9,490 nucleotides of DNA, taken from assembly GCA_013138615.1 (NCBI GenBank), contig WTCK01000299.1:1-9490 (forward strand), read 5' to 3'. A program made the translations under genes and the position numbers. The notes under the pieces were generated by a model, which worked only from the letters and a program-made list of their open reading frames with translations, searched no databases and had not been told where the DNA came from. How positions within the stretch are numbered: the stretch's first letter is position 1; every line of letters begins with the position of its first letter. Positions 1 to 6,151 of the stretch are shown here, one piece after another. The DNA comes from Candidatus Thorarchaeota archaeon (lineage in GTDB: Archaea; Asgardarchaeota; Thorarchaeia; Thorarchaeales; Thorarchaeaceae).

Positions 1-1
1 T

Positions 2-658
2 ACTAGAAATGGAGGCGCGCCTCCCGTGAAGGCAGCGCTTAGAATGATGGGGATGAACGCAGGCTATTCCAGAATGCCTTTGAATTCAGGCGGCACTCTG
101 ACTCATGAGCTAAGGGCGGAGATTCGAATTGAGCTGGAGAAACTTGGATTGATAGAAGCCCTGACTCATCCCAAGGCTACAAAGGACATCGACATACAAG
201 GAGTACTCGGGAAGTTCGGGGTTGGACCGGACTACCTTCTGGATGCGAAAATCGGGACGGGTTCCGAAGATACCGTGTCGGTAGCTATTGTGACCGGGTC
301 GAAACATGGCGCTCTGGGCTCTGCATTCGTCAAGCTGCTCATGAATCCAAAAGTAGGTCACGAAGCTCTAACAGTGATCTTGGAACCTAATCTTCCTGTG
401 AGACCGACAAGCATTATGGTGCCTATTAAGAAAATCAAGTCAATGCGTCAGGCGTCCCTCTTCTATGGGCCTGTACAGTCTGGAGCCGCAAGGGCTGTGG
501 CAGCTCATCTCAAGAACGGTAAGGTGCCGGATCAAGCCATAATTGACAATGTGATGCTTATGGCACTCGACATTGACCTAAACTCAAGAAACCGAAGGCA
601 AGTAACAGCTGCGACTGAAAGAGTCGTGTCAGCTGCCTTGGGACAAATATGGAAGTGA
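2..658 (+). CDS. DapA-family aldolase / Fae-like fusion, 5'-truncated by the window (paralogue 1)
   Basis: The frame is open to the left edge, so the N-terminal aldolase barrel lies outside the window; GTG at 26 is an internal valine codon, not the start. The first visible residues (NGGAPPVKAALRMMG) match the end of the DapA barrel and correspond to GGGLAVKAALNMMG in the next gene. After a linker, a formaldehyde-activating enzyme (Fae) domain runs from about nt 245 to the end. Its central signature is well kept: GHEALTVILEPNLPVRP, then MRQASLFYGPVQSGAARAV. In known Fae enzymes this domain condenses formaldehyde with tetrahydromethanopterin. The catalytic histidine of the N-terminal VAHIDL-type motif is absent: the aligned stretch reads TVSVAIVTG, with Ser at nt 278-280. 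The C-terminal HPFA tail of canonical Fae is also missing. The Fae domain may therefore be non-catalytic or a binding partner of the neighbour. The stop lies 6 bases before the next start, so the genes are probably co-transcribed. Domain assignment is strong; activity is uncertain. Confidence 0.85.
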   Translation, partial: TRNGGAPPVKAALRMMGMNAGYSRMPLNSGGTLTHELRAEIRIELEKLGLIEALTHPKATKDIDIQGVLGKFGVGPDYLLDAKIGTGSEDTVSVAIVTGSKHGALGSAFVKLLMNPKVGHEALTVILEPNLPVRPTSIMVPIKKIKSMRQASLFYGPVQSGAARAVAAHLKNGKVPDQAIIDNVMLMALDIDLNSRNRRQVTAATERVVSAALGQIWK

Positions 659-664
659 TCATAA
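659..664 (+). other. Six-base spacer joining the two fusion genes
   Basis: The stop of paralogue 1 (656-658) and the ATG of paralogue 2 (665) are separated by six bases. The GGAAGTGA ribosome-binding sequence at 651-658 lies inside the last codons of the first gene. This argues for one transcript and coupled translation, consistent with fixed stoichiometry of the two proteins. Confidence 0.6.
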
Positions 665-2137
665 ATGACAGATGACTTCACATTCAAGGGTGTATTCCCC
701 GCATTGGTAACGCCATTTAGCAAAGAGGGCGTCAACGAGGAACAATACCGCGGACTGATTGACTATGTAATCAAGAGTGGTGCGACAGGAATCGTTCCTT
801 GCGGAACAACAGGCGAATTCACTAGCATGAGCTTCGATGAAAAGGTCGACGCGTTCAGGATTGCTTGTGATGCAGCAAAAGGCAGGGTTCCTGTAATGGC
901 TGGCACGGGGGCTGCATCTACAAGGGAGGCAATTCAGCTCACAAGGAGAGCTGCTGAACTCGGTGCTTCGGCCGCGCTGGTGGTCACGCCGTATTTCCTT
1001 AAGCCTAGCACCAAAGAAATTTATGAACACTTTGAACGGGTCGCCAATGCAAGTGATATTCCAATATTCCTTTACAACATCCCCCAAGTGACGGGAGTCA
1101 ACATCGATTGGTGGCTTGTAGATGGGCTCCGAGAGATAGATGGGATTGTCGGAATGAAGGACTCGAGTGCGAATCTGCTGAATCTCACAACAATTCTCCT
1201 TCGCCGACCAGAGAGCTTCCAGGTGGTCATAGGGCACGATGAGGTTGCTCTTCCAGCCCTTGCAACCGGCTGTGATGGTGCGATACTCCTGAGTGCCAAT
1301 ATCTTTCCAGACCGCTACATACGAATGCAAGCAGCGCTTGCCAGCGGAGACCTCAAGGAAGGCCTAATCATTCAACGAAGCCTGCAAAAAACAATCCGGT
1401 TAATGGTCAACAAGGGTGGGGGGCTTGCTGTCAAGGCCGCCTTGAATATGATGGGGGTTCCAGTAGGGACCGGACGAGCTCCATTGATTGAAGGTGATGC
1501 TCTCAGGTACGAGGATATAGACGAGCTTAGGACGTGTTTGGAGGACCTCCAACTCATTAAGCGAGGCCCGGTCACGTTCAAAATGGGTGATAAGACTTTG
1601 ATTGCTGAGTCCTATCCCAAAGTTAATGGAGTCCCAGAAGTCATCGACGACTTGACATTGCTCCATGCAGAGGCGCTTGCCGGAGAAGGGTTGGAGGTTG
1701 CACACGTTGACCTTGTTATGGGTCTTAGGGACGGACCACTCAAAGAAGCTTTGGAAGCCGCTGGGACAATGAAGGAGGGCTTCCATGTGTCCAATATCAT
1801 TAAGGATCTCGAACCCACAACAGTCTTCGTTTCAACAGTTACAATCGTCGATGAAAAGCATAACGCGCTGGTATACGAAGTAGCTCAGAAGGCTGTAGCT
1901 GATGCTGTGACACGCACCGTAACTGACATGATAATCCCTGAGGAACTCATTCCTGACTTAGTGATAGCTGCCAATGTGTTCGTTCATCCTAGTGCCAATA
2001 ACCCAAAACGTGTTCACATCAACAACTTCCGCGCAGTTCGACATGCTATTCGTCGGGCGATAGAACGACGGCAAGGCGTGGATGAGATCATAGCAAGGAA
2101 GGACTCAGCTCGACATCCCTTCGCGTATAATCCCTAG
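665..2137 (+). CDS. DapA-family pyruvate aldolase fused to a Fae domain (paralogue 2)
   Basis: This 490-residue protein has two domains. Residues 8-295 form a DapA/N-acetylneuraminate-lyase family class I aldolase barrel: GTTGE at 47-51, Tyr137 in YNIP, and the Schiff-base Lys165 in GMKDSS. Positions that define true dihydrodipicolinate synthase differ: the Tyr107 equivalent is Phe111 and the Arg138 equivalent is Val142 (E. coli numbering), so lysine biosynthesis is unlikely and another pyruvate-forming aldolase is more probable. Residues about 335-490 are a Fae domain with GEGLEVAHVDLVMG carrying the conserved His347, DLVIAANVFVHP at 431-442, and a tail KDSARHPFAYNP closely resembling the end of Methylobacterium Fae (RKSATHPFAANA, from memory). 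The central EPNLPVKP segment is lost. An ATG with GGAAGTGA just upstream, overlapping the previous stop, fixes the start. The fusion suggests the aldolase releases or uses formaldehyde that Fae transfers to a pterin carrier; that is inference. Confidence 0.9.
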   Translation: MTDDFTFKGVFPALVTPFSKEGVNEEQYRGLIDYVIKSGATGIVPCGTTGEFTSMSFDEKVDAFRIACDAAKGRVPVMAGTGAASTREAIQLTRRAAELGASAALVVTPYFLKPSTKEIYEHFERVANASDIPIFLYNIPQVTGVNIDWWLVDGLREIDGIVGMKDSSANLLNLTTILLRRPESFQVVIGHDEVALPALATGCDGAILLSANIFPDRYIRMQAALASGDLKEGLIIQRSLQKTIRLMVNKGGGLAVKAALNMMGVPVGTGRAPLIEGDALRYEDIDELRTCLEDLQLIKRGPVTFKMGDKTLIAESYPKVNGVPEVIDDLTLLHAEALAGEGLEVAHVDLVMGLRDGPLKEALEAAGTMKEGFHVSNIIKDLEPTTVFVSTVTIVDEKHNALVYEVAQKAVADAVTRTVTDMIIPEELIPDLVIAANVFVHPSANNPKRVHINNFRAVRHAIRRAIERRQGVDEIIARKDSARHPFAYNP

Positions 2138-2340
2138 GAACGCTCAACGAACACCCGCCGCTAAGGGTCCATTATGAGATACATGATAGCCCAGAATGGT
2201 GTTGGCCGTTTGTTAAGGTGGGAACATCATCAGTGTTCTCTGCTACAGCGCGTTCTCTCGGTCTTAGAGGCTATGACTGAGCGCACGAGCTAGATGGCTT
2301 CTAATACCATTTCATTCGCCCCTCATGGTTACGATTGAAA
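2138..2340. other. Non-coding region after the fusion pair with two possible hairpins
   Basis: No credible gene, tRNA or CRISPR repeat is visible here. Two consecutive stem-loops can be drawn on the plus strand: GGGAACA (2220-2226) with TGTTCTC (2234-2240), 7 bp with one G-U and a 7-base loop; and CTCGGTC (2257-2263) with GACTGAG (2275-2281), 7 bp with one G-U and an 11-base loop. They lie 80-145 bases past the stop and could belong to a 3' untranslated region or transcript end. No poly-T run follows closely, so a terminator call is not supported. Chance occurrence is possible. Confidence 0.3.
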
Positions 2341-2349
2341 CGATTTGCG

Positions 2350-2357
2350 TATATATA
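2350..2357 (+). promoter_or_regulatory. TATA box for the 63-residue orphan gene
   Basis: TATATATA at 2350-2357 is the strongest TATA-like octamer in the window. Initiation about 25 bases downstream (near 2380) would give a leader of roughly 55 bases before the ATG at 2437, which has its own ribosome-binding site. The position is consistent with an archaeal promoter but is unproven. Confidence 0.5.
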
Positions 2358-2436
2358 CCACCGCGTGAAGCATTGTACAAGCTTCGCACCGTTACAAGCT
2401 GGCCGCGCCACCCAGCATCCGTTGGAGCTAAGAACC

Positions 2437-2628
2437 ATGGCTGAAACCTACACAATTCGCATTCGCGATCTCCCCACACGCAAGTTGCGGAAATCCGTGC
2501 GGAAATTCCTCTCAGGGGAATACAAGGTGTCAGTTGAAGACGTATTTGGACGGACATATCCGGTCGTCATTCGAAAACAACGCAGACTCCTGTGGAGTGA
2601 CGACTTGCACATCGCTATAGGGGTATAG
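2437..2628 (+). CDS. Small basic orphan protein, 63 residues, unknown function
   Basis: I chose ATG 2437 because GGAG at 2424-2427 lies nine bases upstream and a TATATATA box precedes it; the frame is open further up to 2335, but those extra residues look like leader sequence. The product begins MAETYTIRIRDLPTRKLRKS and is strongly basic in its first half (many Arg and Lys). The order looks like a beta strand, a basic amphipathic helix, then mixed strands ending in a hydrophobic tail (LHIAIGV). No signal peptide, membrane segment or cysteine is visible. The first strand plus helix faintly recalls ribbon-helix-helix DNA-binding proteins, but the rest does not fit and I do not assign a family. 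It stands alone between the fusion operon and the M20 hydrolase. Clean upstream signals favour a real gene, though a chance reading frame is not excluded. Confidence 0.55.
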   Translation: MAETYTIRIRDLPTRKLRKSVRKFLSGEYKVSVEDVFGRTYPVVIRKQRRLLWSDDLHIAIGV

Positions 2629-2693
2629 GGGAAAAAGAGTGCGGCTCAATCCGTCCTGCCTTTAACTGACCTGGAAAGGTTTCGGCCATACCA

Positions 2694-2705
2694 CATTTTT
2701 CGTTT
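2694..2705 (+). terminator. Possible T-rich archaeal terminator
   Basis: A TTTTT run at 2696-2700 followed by CGTTT lies about 65 bases past the small orphan gene. Archaeal RNA polymerase often terminates at such T-rich tracts without a stem. No strong hairpin precedes it, so this is a weak call. Confidence 0.25.
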
Positions 2706-2758
2706 GGCACCGGTCATGCATTCGGGAATGTTATTATCGGGGTCTGAGTTGATGCTGC

Positions 2759-3907
2759 TTGGGTGCCAATTTGATTAAGACCAATCAATCGCGGATGCTT
2801 TCACTTCTCAAGAACCTCATAGCCACGAATTCTGAGAGCCCTCCAGGCAGAGAAGCGGAAGTCGCCAAGATTCTTCGAGATCATATGGAGTCACATGGTA
2901 TTGCTTGTGAGTCCGTTGGTCCAAGTGATCGACCAAATTTGATATTCTCTACAGTGGACGAGGAATTGGGTTCACTAGTTTTACATGGTCATATGGATAC
3001 TGTACCAGCTGGCCCTCCAGATGCTTGGACTTACGATCCGTTCGGTGCAGAGATTGTGGATGGGCGCATGTACGGGCGAGGAGCATGCGACATGAAAGGG
3101 CCAGTTACAGCTCTGGCAGAAACCATGATTCTTTACAACGAGGAGAAGCATAATCTTCCTCTTCTTATGCTGGCAACGTCTGATGAAGAGAGTGGATGCT
3201 CAGGTGCTGAAGAGGTTGCTAAGAGCGGGAAGCTAGCTGGAGTGAAGTTTGGCGTTTGTGCTGAACCTACAAATCTCGATGTCCTAGTCGGCGAGAAGGG
3301 CATGTTTTGGTCCAAGGTGGTTGCCGCCGGCAAAGCAGCTCATGGGTCTAGACCGCAAGAAGGGACGAATGCGATTCAATTATGCACGAGAGCGTTGGAT
3401 ATTCTTATGGACCAATCCTACACCTTTGAGCCGGATGAGCTTCTGGGTAAACCAACAATCAGTGTGGGCATCATCAAAGGCGGAGTGAAGATTAATGTCG
3501 TGCCCGATCGCTGCGAAGCGCACTTGGACATGAGGCTGTCCAAGGGGCAAACCGTGGAGTCCGTGCTTGCGGAAATGAATGCCCGCCTTGCGAAAGCAGG
3601 ACTGTCTGAATGCATCGAGCTCGAGTACATACATGGTAAGCCTGCCGTTTCAACTCCCCGTGATGCTGAGATCGTCAGAGTTAGTCTTGACGCAGTTGAG
3701 CGGGTTACAGGACATCGTCCAGCGCTTACGGCAGCAACATTTGGCACGGACTGCTCAGTACTTCAGCCAAAGATAGGGATCATTAATGTGATATGTGGAC
3801 CTGGCTCCATCGAGCAGGCACACCAACCTGACGAATACATACACATTGATGAGATGTTTGCAGCTGTTGATGTCTACCTTCAAATTGCTCGACAATTCGG
3901 TGAGTGA
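2759..3907 (+). CDS. M20 family metallopeptidase/deacylase (ArgE/DapE/carboxypeptidase group)
   Basis: A complete M20 zinc hydrolase of 382 residues. These cytosolic enzymes use two metal ions to cleave N-acyl amino acids or small peptides (acetylornithine deacetylase, succinyl-diaminopimelate desuccinylase, carboxypeptidase). All expected residues are visible: HGHMDTVP with metal His78 and Asp80, the bridging Asp111 in GACDMKG, SDEESG with catalytic Glu143 and metal Glu144, AEPT with Glu169, the dimerisation-domain AAHGS with His195, and the last metal ligand His355 in AHQPDEYI. Substrate cannot be read from sequence; ArgE, DapE and LysK-type roles all remain open. The first in-frame start is TTG 2759, just after a stop at 2750-2752. 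TTG 2771, preceded by GGTG at 2762-2765, and ATG 2795 are alternatives. A TTATTAT stretch at 2730-2736 would place transcription near 2757-2760, fitting a leaderless message. It converges on larB with 20 bases between stops. Confidence 0.9.
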   Translation: MGANLIKTNQSRMLSLLKNLIATNSESPPGREAEVAKILRDHMESHGIACESVGPSDRPNLIFSTVDEELGSLVLHGHMDTVPAGPPDAWTYDPFGAEIVDGRMYGRGACDMKGPVTALAETMILYNEEKHNLPLLMLATSDEESGCSGAEEVAKSGKLAGVKFGVCAEPTNLDVLVGEKGMFWSKVVAAGKAAHGSRPQEGTNAIQLCTRALDILMDQSYTFEPDELLGKPTISVGIIKGGVKINVVPDRCEAHLDMRLSKGQTVESVLAEMNARLAKAGLSECIELEYIHGKPAVSTPRDAEIVRVSLDAVERVTGHRPALTAATFGTDCSVLQPKIGIINVICGPGSIEQAHQPDEYIHIDEMFAAVDVYLQIARQFGE

Positions 3908-3927
3908 TACGAGCGATTCAATCTACA

Positions 3928-4710
3928 TCAGTCGGGTTTGACTCTTCTTCTGGCAATGAGGGCTGCTATGGCTCCTGCGCCCAGACCGTTGCCGATGTTC
4001 ACAACTGCAAGACCTGGTGCACATGATTGGAGCATTGAAGATAGAGCAGTAATTCCCTCCCCGCCATAACCGTAACCAGTTGGTATTGGCACTCCTATCA
4101 CGGGAATATCAACTAACGAAGCTATTACAGTTGGCAGTGCGCCTTCCATTCCTGCAAGGACCACTATGACATCTACATCCTTTTCGACTATTTGCTTCAG
4201 GGGGTCAATGAGTCGGTGGATTCCTGCCACTCCTACGTCAAAGAATGATATTGTTTCAACTCCCACGACTTTAGCAACAGCTTCCACTTCGCGTGCATAT
4301 GGAATGTCAGAGGTTCCAGCAGTAATCACGGCAATTCTCCCCAACGCCTCGGGGGGTTTCCAGTTCTGAGAATGCACAAACACGGTGAGATGATCTCCAC
4401 TACCACTCACATTGATGACATAGTTATCGATAGCACTCTCAAGAGCGTCGACTTTTTTCTGATTGGCCCTTGTAAGTAGTGCAAATCCATTAACATCCAG
4501 CATGTTTCTCGTTATCTTGATGATTTCGTCGCTCTGCTTTGTTTCTGCCATGACTACCTCAGGTATGCCAGTTCGGTCCTGTCTACCGTGGTCAAGGACA
4601 GCAAAGCCTTCCACATGACTTAGCGTGAGAATCTGGAGCTTCTTTTCTGCCTCGTCAATCGTCAGCTTTCCGCTTGTCAGCGCCTTTAGTATACCTCTAG
4701 TAGTGTGCAT
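3928..4710 (-). CDS. larB: LarB, pyridinium-3,5-biscarboxylic acid mononucleotide synthase
   Basis: LarB carboxylates and hydrolyses nicotinic acid adenine dinucleotide, the first step towards the nickel-pincer nucleotide cofactor of lactate racemase and related LarA enzymes. The 260-residue product shows the family hallmarks: LDHGRQDRTGIPEVVMAETK at 39-58, then the AIR-carboxylase (PurE)-like core with ITAGTSDIPYAREVEAVA, FDVGVAGIHRLID, VLAGMEGALPTVIASLVDIP and MLQSCAPGLAVVNIGNGLG. Cys230 in SCAPG matches the cysteine reported as essential in LarB. ATG 4710 is supported by GAGG (4720-4723 on the complement) eight to nine bases upstream. No larA, larC or larE is in the window, so the rest of the pathway must be encoded elsewhere if it exists. 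It is divergent from the membrane-protein/alaX pair and convergent with the M20 gene, so it is probably monocistronic. Confidence 0.92.
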   Translation of the reverse strand: MHTTRGILKALTSGKLTIDEAEKKLQILTLSHVEGFAVLDHGRQDRTGIPEVVMAETKQSDEIIKITRNMLDVNGFALLTRANQKKVDALESAIDNYVINVSGSGDHLTVFVHSQNWKPPEALGRIAVITAGTSDIPYAREVEAVAKVVGVETISFFDVGVAGIHRLIDPLKQIVEKDVDVIVVLAGMEGALPTVIASLVDIPVIGVPIPTGYGYGGEGITALSSMLQSCAPGLAVVNIGNGLGAGAIAALIARRRVKPD

Positions 4711-4753
4711 AATGGATTCCTCACGCGTTTCCAGTTTCAGGATTAATCAGGAG

Positions 4754-4766
4754 AAAGTTTAAAGTT
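4754..4766. promoter_or_regulatory. Shared divergent promoter region (TTTAAA)
   Basis: AAAGTTTAAAGTT holds the self-complementary TTTAAA at 4758-4763, between larB (minus strand, start 4710) and the membrane-protein gene (plus strand, start 4823). Initiation about 26 bases away on either side gives leaders of about 24 and 36 bases, each long enough to contain the visible ribosome-binding site. One box could serve both directions, though two separate promoters may exist. Confidence 0.4.
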
Positions 4767-4822
4767 GTGGTTGCTCAAGGATTCTTTTGCAGTGGTCCAA
4801 GATAACCACAGGGGCAGTTGCT

Positions 4823-5356
4823 ATGCAAATAGATGAGATTATCCAGAATATCACCTTACTTCTTCAGCCACCAACTATCTACTTCGTTGCAGTAGTTATT
4901 GTTCTAATTGTTATAGGGGCTGCAATCAAAAGGCGACCTAAAGGACCTGCAGGCCCACCAATCATCAAAAGAATGAGCAAGATGATATCACGCATCGAAA
5001 AGGGCAAGCCTATCAAGGATGCGCCGGTCAAATCCCGACAAGACATCATCACTGAGAGCTTCGAGGAGAAGATGCATGCAGTAGGTTTGCAGCCATCTAC
5101 TGATTCTGGTCACATACCAACATCACGTACTCCCCTAGCGAAATACCTCCTGGATCACGGCGTTGCTGAATCCACTACTGATGCAATCGTCAGCGAACTT
5201 AGCGGATTGGAATCTAAGGACGCAGTCAAGGAGATTCTAGAGGCCGCTGCAGAAAGTGAAGGCGTCAGTTTCACAAGCCTCGAACTCGATATGGCAAAGC
5301 AGCTAGCACTCGAAGAGTGGCTGCGCTCAAGGAGGAGAACAAGCTCCGAGGAGTGA
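4823..5356 (+). CDS. Single-pass membrane protein with cytoplasmic helical domain, unknown function
   Basis: A 177-residue protein of no family I recognise. Residues about 18-35 (IYFVAVVIVLIVIGAAI) form one membrane helix, immediately followed by KRRPKGP, so by the positive-inside rule the remaining 140 residues are probably cytoplasmic. That part has a basic linker (about 36-73) and then predominantly helical, acidic sequence ending in a basic-acidic tail (RSRRRTSSEE). No cysteine pair or nucleotide-binding motif is seen. I prefer ATG 4823 because GGGG at 4811-4814 lies eight bases upstream; TTG 4787 would add 12 residues and lacks a leader. It ends six bases before alaX, whose ribosome-binding site lies in its last codons, so the two are probably translated together. 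A link to tRNA editing is only positional. Confidence 0.7.
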   Translation: MQIDEIIQNITLLLQPPTIYFVAVVIVLIVIGAAIKRRPKGPAGPPIIKRMSKMISRIEKGKPIKDAPVKSRQDIITESFEEKMHAVGLQPSTDSGHIPTSRTPLAKYLLDHGVAESTTDAIVSELSGLESKDAVKEILEAAAESEGVSFTSLELDMAKQLALEEWLRSRRRTSSEE

Positions 5357-5362
5357 GCGCAT

Positions 5363-6088
5363 GTGACCGAACTCCTCCACATGAAAGACAATTACATCCG
5401 GGAATTTGAGGCGAAGGTTGTAGCAGTGGGCGACTGCTACGTTGTGCTTAGTCACACGGCATTCTACCCTGAGGGCGGCGGGCAGAGTGGAGATCGGGGG
5501 ACAATAAGCGATGGCACTACCACTCTGACGATTGTAAATACGAAAAAGGATTCTGGAACGGTTCAGCACTTGGTGAGCGGCCCCATAGCGCTAAGTGTTG
5601 GGACTGATGCCCACTGTTCTCTTGATTGGAATTGGCGATATGAAAGCATGAGATTCCATACGGCTCAGCATGTTCTCTCTCGGTATCTTCAGCTGAACTA
5701 CGGAGTCATCACCGTTGGCAATATGATAAAACCCGGCGAGAGCAGAGCCGACTATTCCCCTCTCGAATCCTTTGATGAGGAGATGAAGCGCAAGGTTGAG
5801 GTTGGAGTTAACGAGATCTTAGCTAAGAATCTTGATGTTTCCATTGAGTTCATGCCACGTAAGGACGCAATTGACTACCTCAATAAAAAGGGCTACCAAA
5901 CAAGATACCTCGAGATGGTACCAAAGTCAGTGAAGGAGTTCAGAGTAATTACTATTGGAGATTATGACGCGGCTTCCTGCGCTGGAACGCATGTGAAAAA
6001 CACGCAAGAGGTCGGTGCCATCAAAATTGGGAAGACTAAGAACGTGGGCGCTGGAAAAAGGCGTATCTACTTCAGCTTGGTCAACTAA
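5363..6088 (+). CDS. alaX: AlaX-type alanyl-tRNA editing protein
   Basis: A free-standing editing domain that hydrolyses Ser-tRNA(Ala), and possibly Gly-tRNA(Ala), in trans to alanyl-tRNA synthetase. The 241 residues match the medium-length AlaX class with an N-terminal beta-barrel. The barrel carries HTAFYPEGGGQSGDRG at 31-46, the glycine-rich motif of the AlaRS/ThrRS editing family. Zinc ligands are all present: His99 and His103 in HTAQH, Cys206 and His210 in SCAGTH. The C-terminus (VGAIKIGKTKNVGAGKRRIYF) fits the family. GTG 5363 is chosen because GGAGTGAG at 5350-5357 lies five bases upstream; the internal ATG at 5381 is an alternative that trims six residues. The ATG at 5361 is out of frame and runs straight into TGA. 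The gene is probably the second in an operon with the membrane protein. Confidence 0.93.
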   Translation: MTELLHMKDNYIREFEAKVVAVGDCYVVLSHTAFYPEGGGQSGDRGTISDGTTTLTIVNTKKDSGTVQHLVSGPIALSVGTDAHCSLDWNWRYESMRFHTAQHVLSRYLQLNYGVITVGNMIKPGESRADYSPLESFDEEMKRKVEVGVNEILAKNLDVSIEFMPRKDAIDYLNKKGYQTRYLEMVPKSVKEFRVITIGDYDAASCAGTHVKNTQEVGAIKIGKTKNVGAGKRRIYFSLVN

Positions 6089-6110
6089 TAATGTGCGTAA
6101 CAGCCAACAG

Positions 6111-6117
6111 TTTTATG
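6111..6117 (+). promoter_or_regulatory. TATA-like box before the GlmU-like gene
   Basis: TTTTATG in the short gap after alaX. Initiation about 26 bases downstream, near 6138-6140, would fall after the ATG at 6128 and 12-14 bases before the ATG at 6152, supporting the latter as the start with a very short leader. Confidence 0.35.
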
Positions 6118-6151
6118 AGCTAACCAGATGCCTATTGTGAGTGTGAGTCGG

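Noticed and set aside
26..658. GTG at 26 as the start of a stand-alone Fae gene
   Set aside because: The frame is open to position 2, and the residues before and after the GTG match the end of a DapA barrel in the neighbouring paralogue, so the codon is internal.
659..1330. 223-codon open frame on the minus strand
   Set aside because: It lies antisense to the well-supported aldolase domain, shows no family resemblance and is rich in Cys, Arg and Ser as expected for a shadow frame.
665..2137. Lysine-pathway dapA, given the nearby M20 (DapE-like) gene
   Set aside because: The Arg138 and Tyr107 equivalents are missing, the protein is fused to Fae, and the M20 gene has a separate promoter region and no lysine genes around it.
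2138..2340. tRNA or box C/D RNA in the gap
   Set aside because: No T-loop GTTCGANTCC pattern with a matching acceptor stem and no paired C and D boxes are visible.
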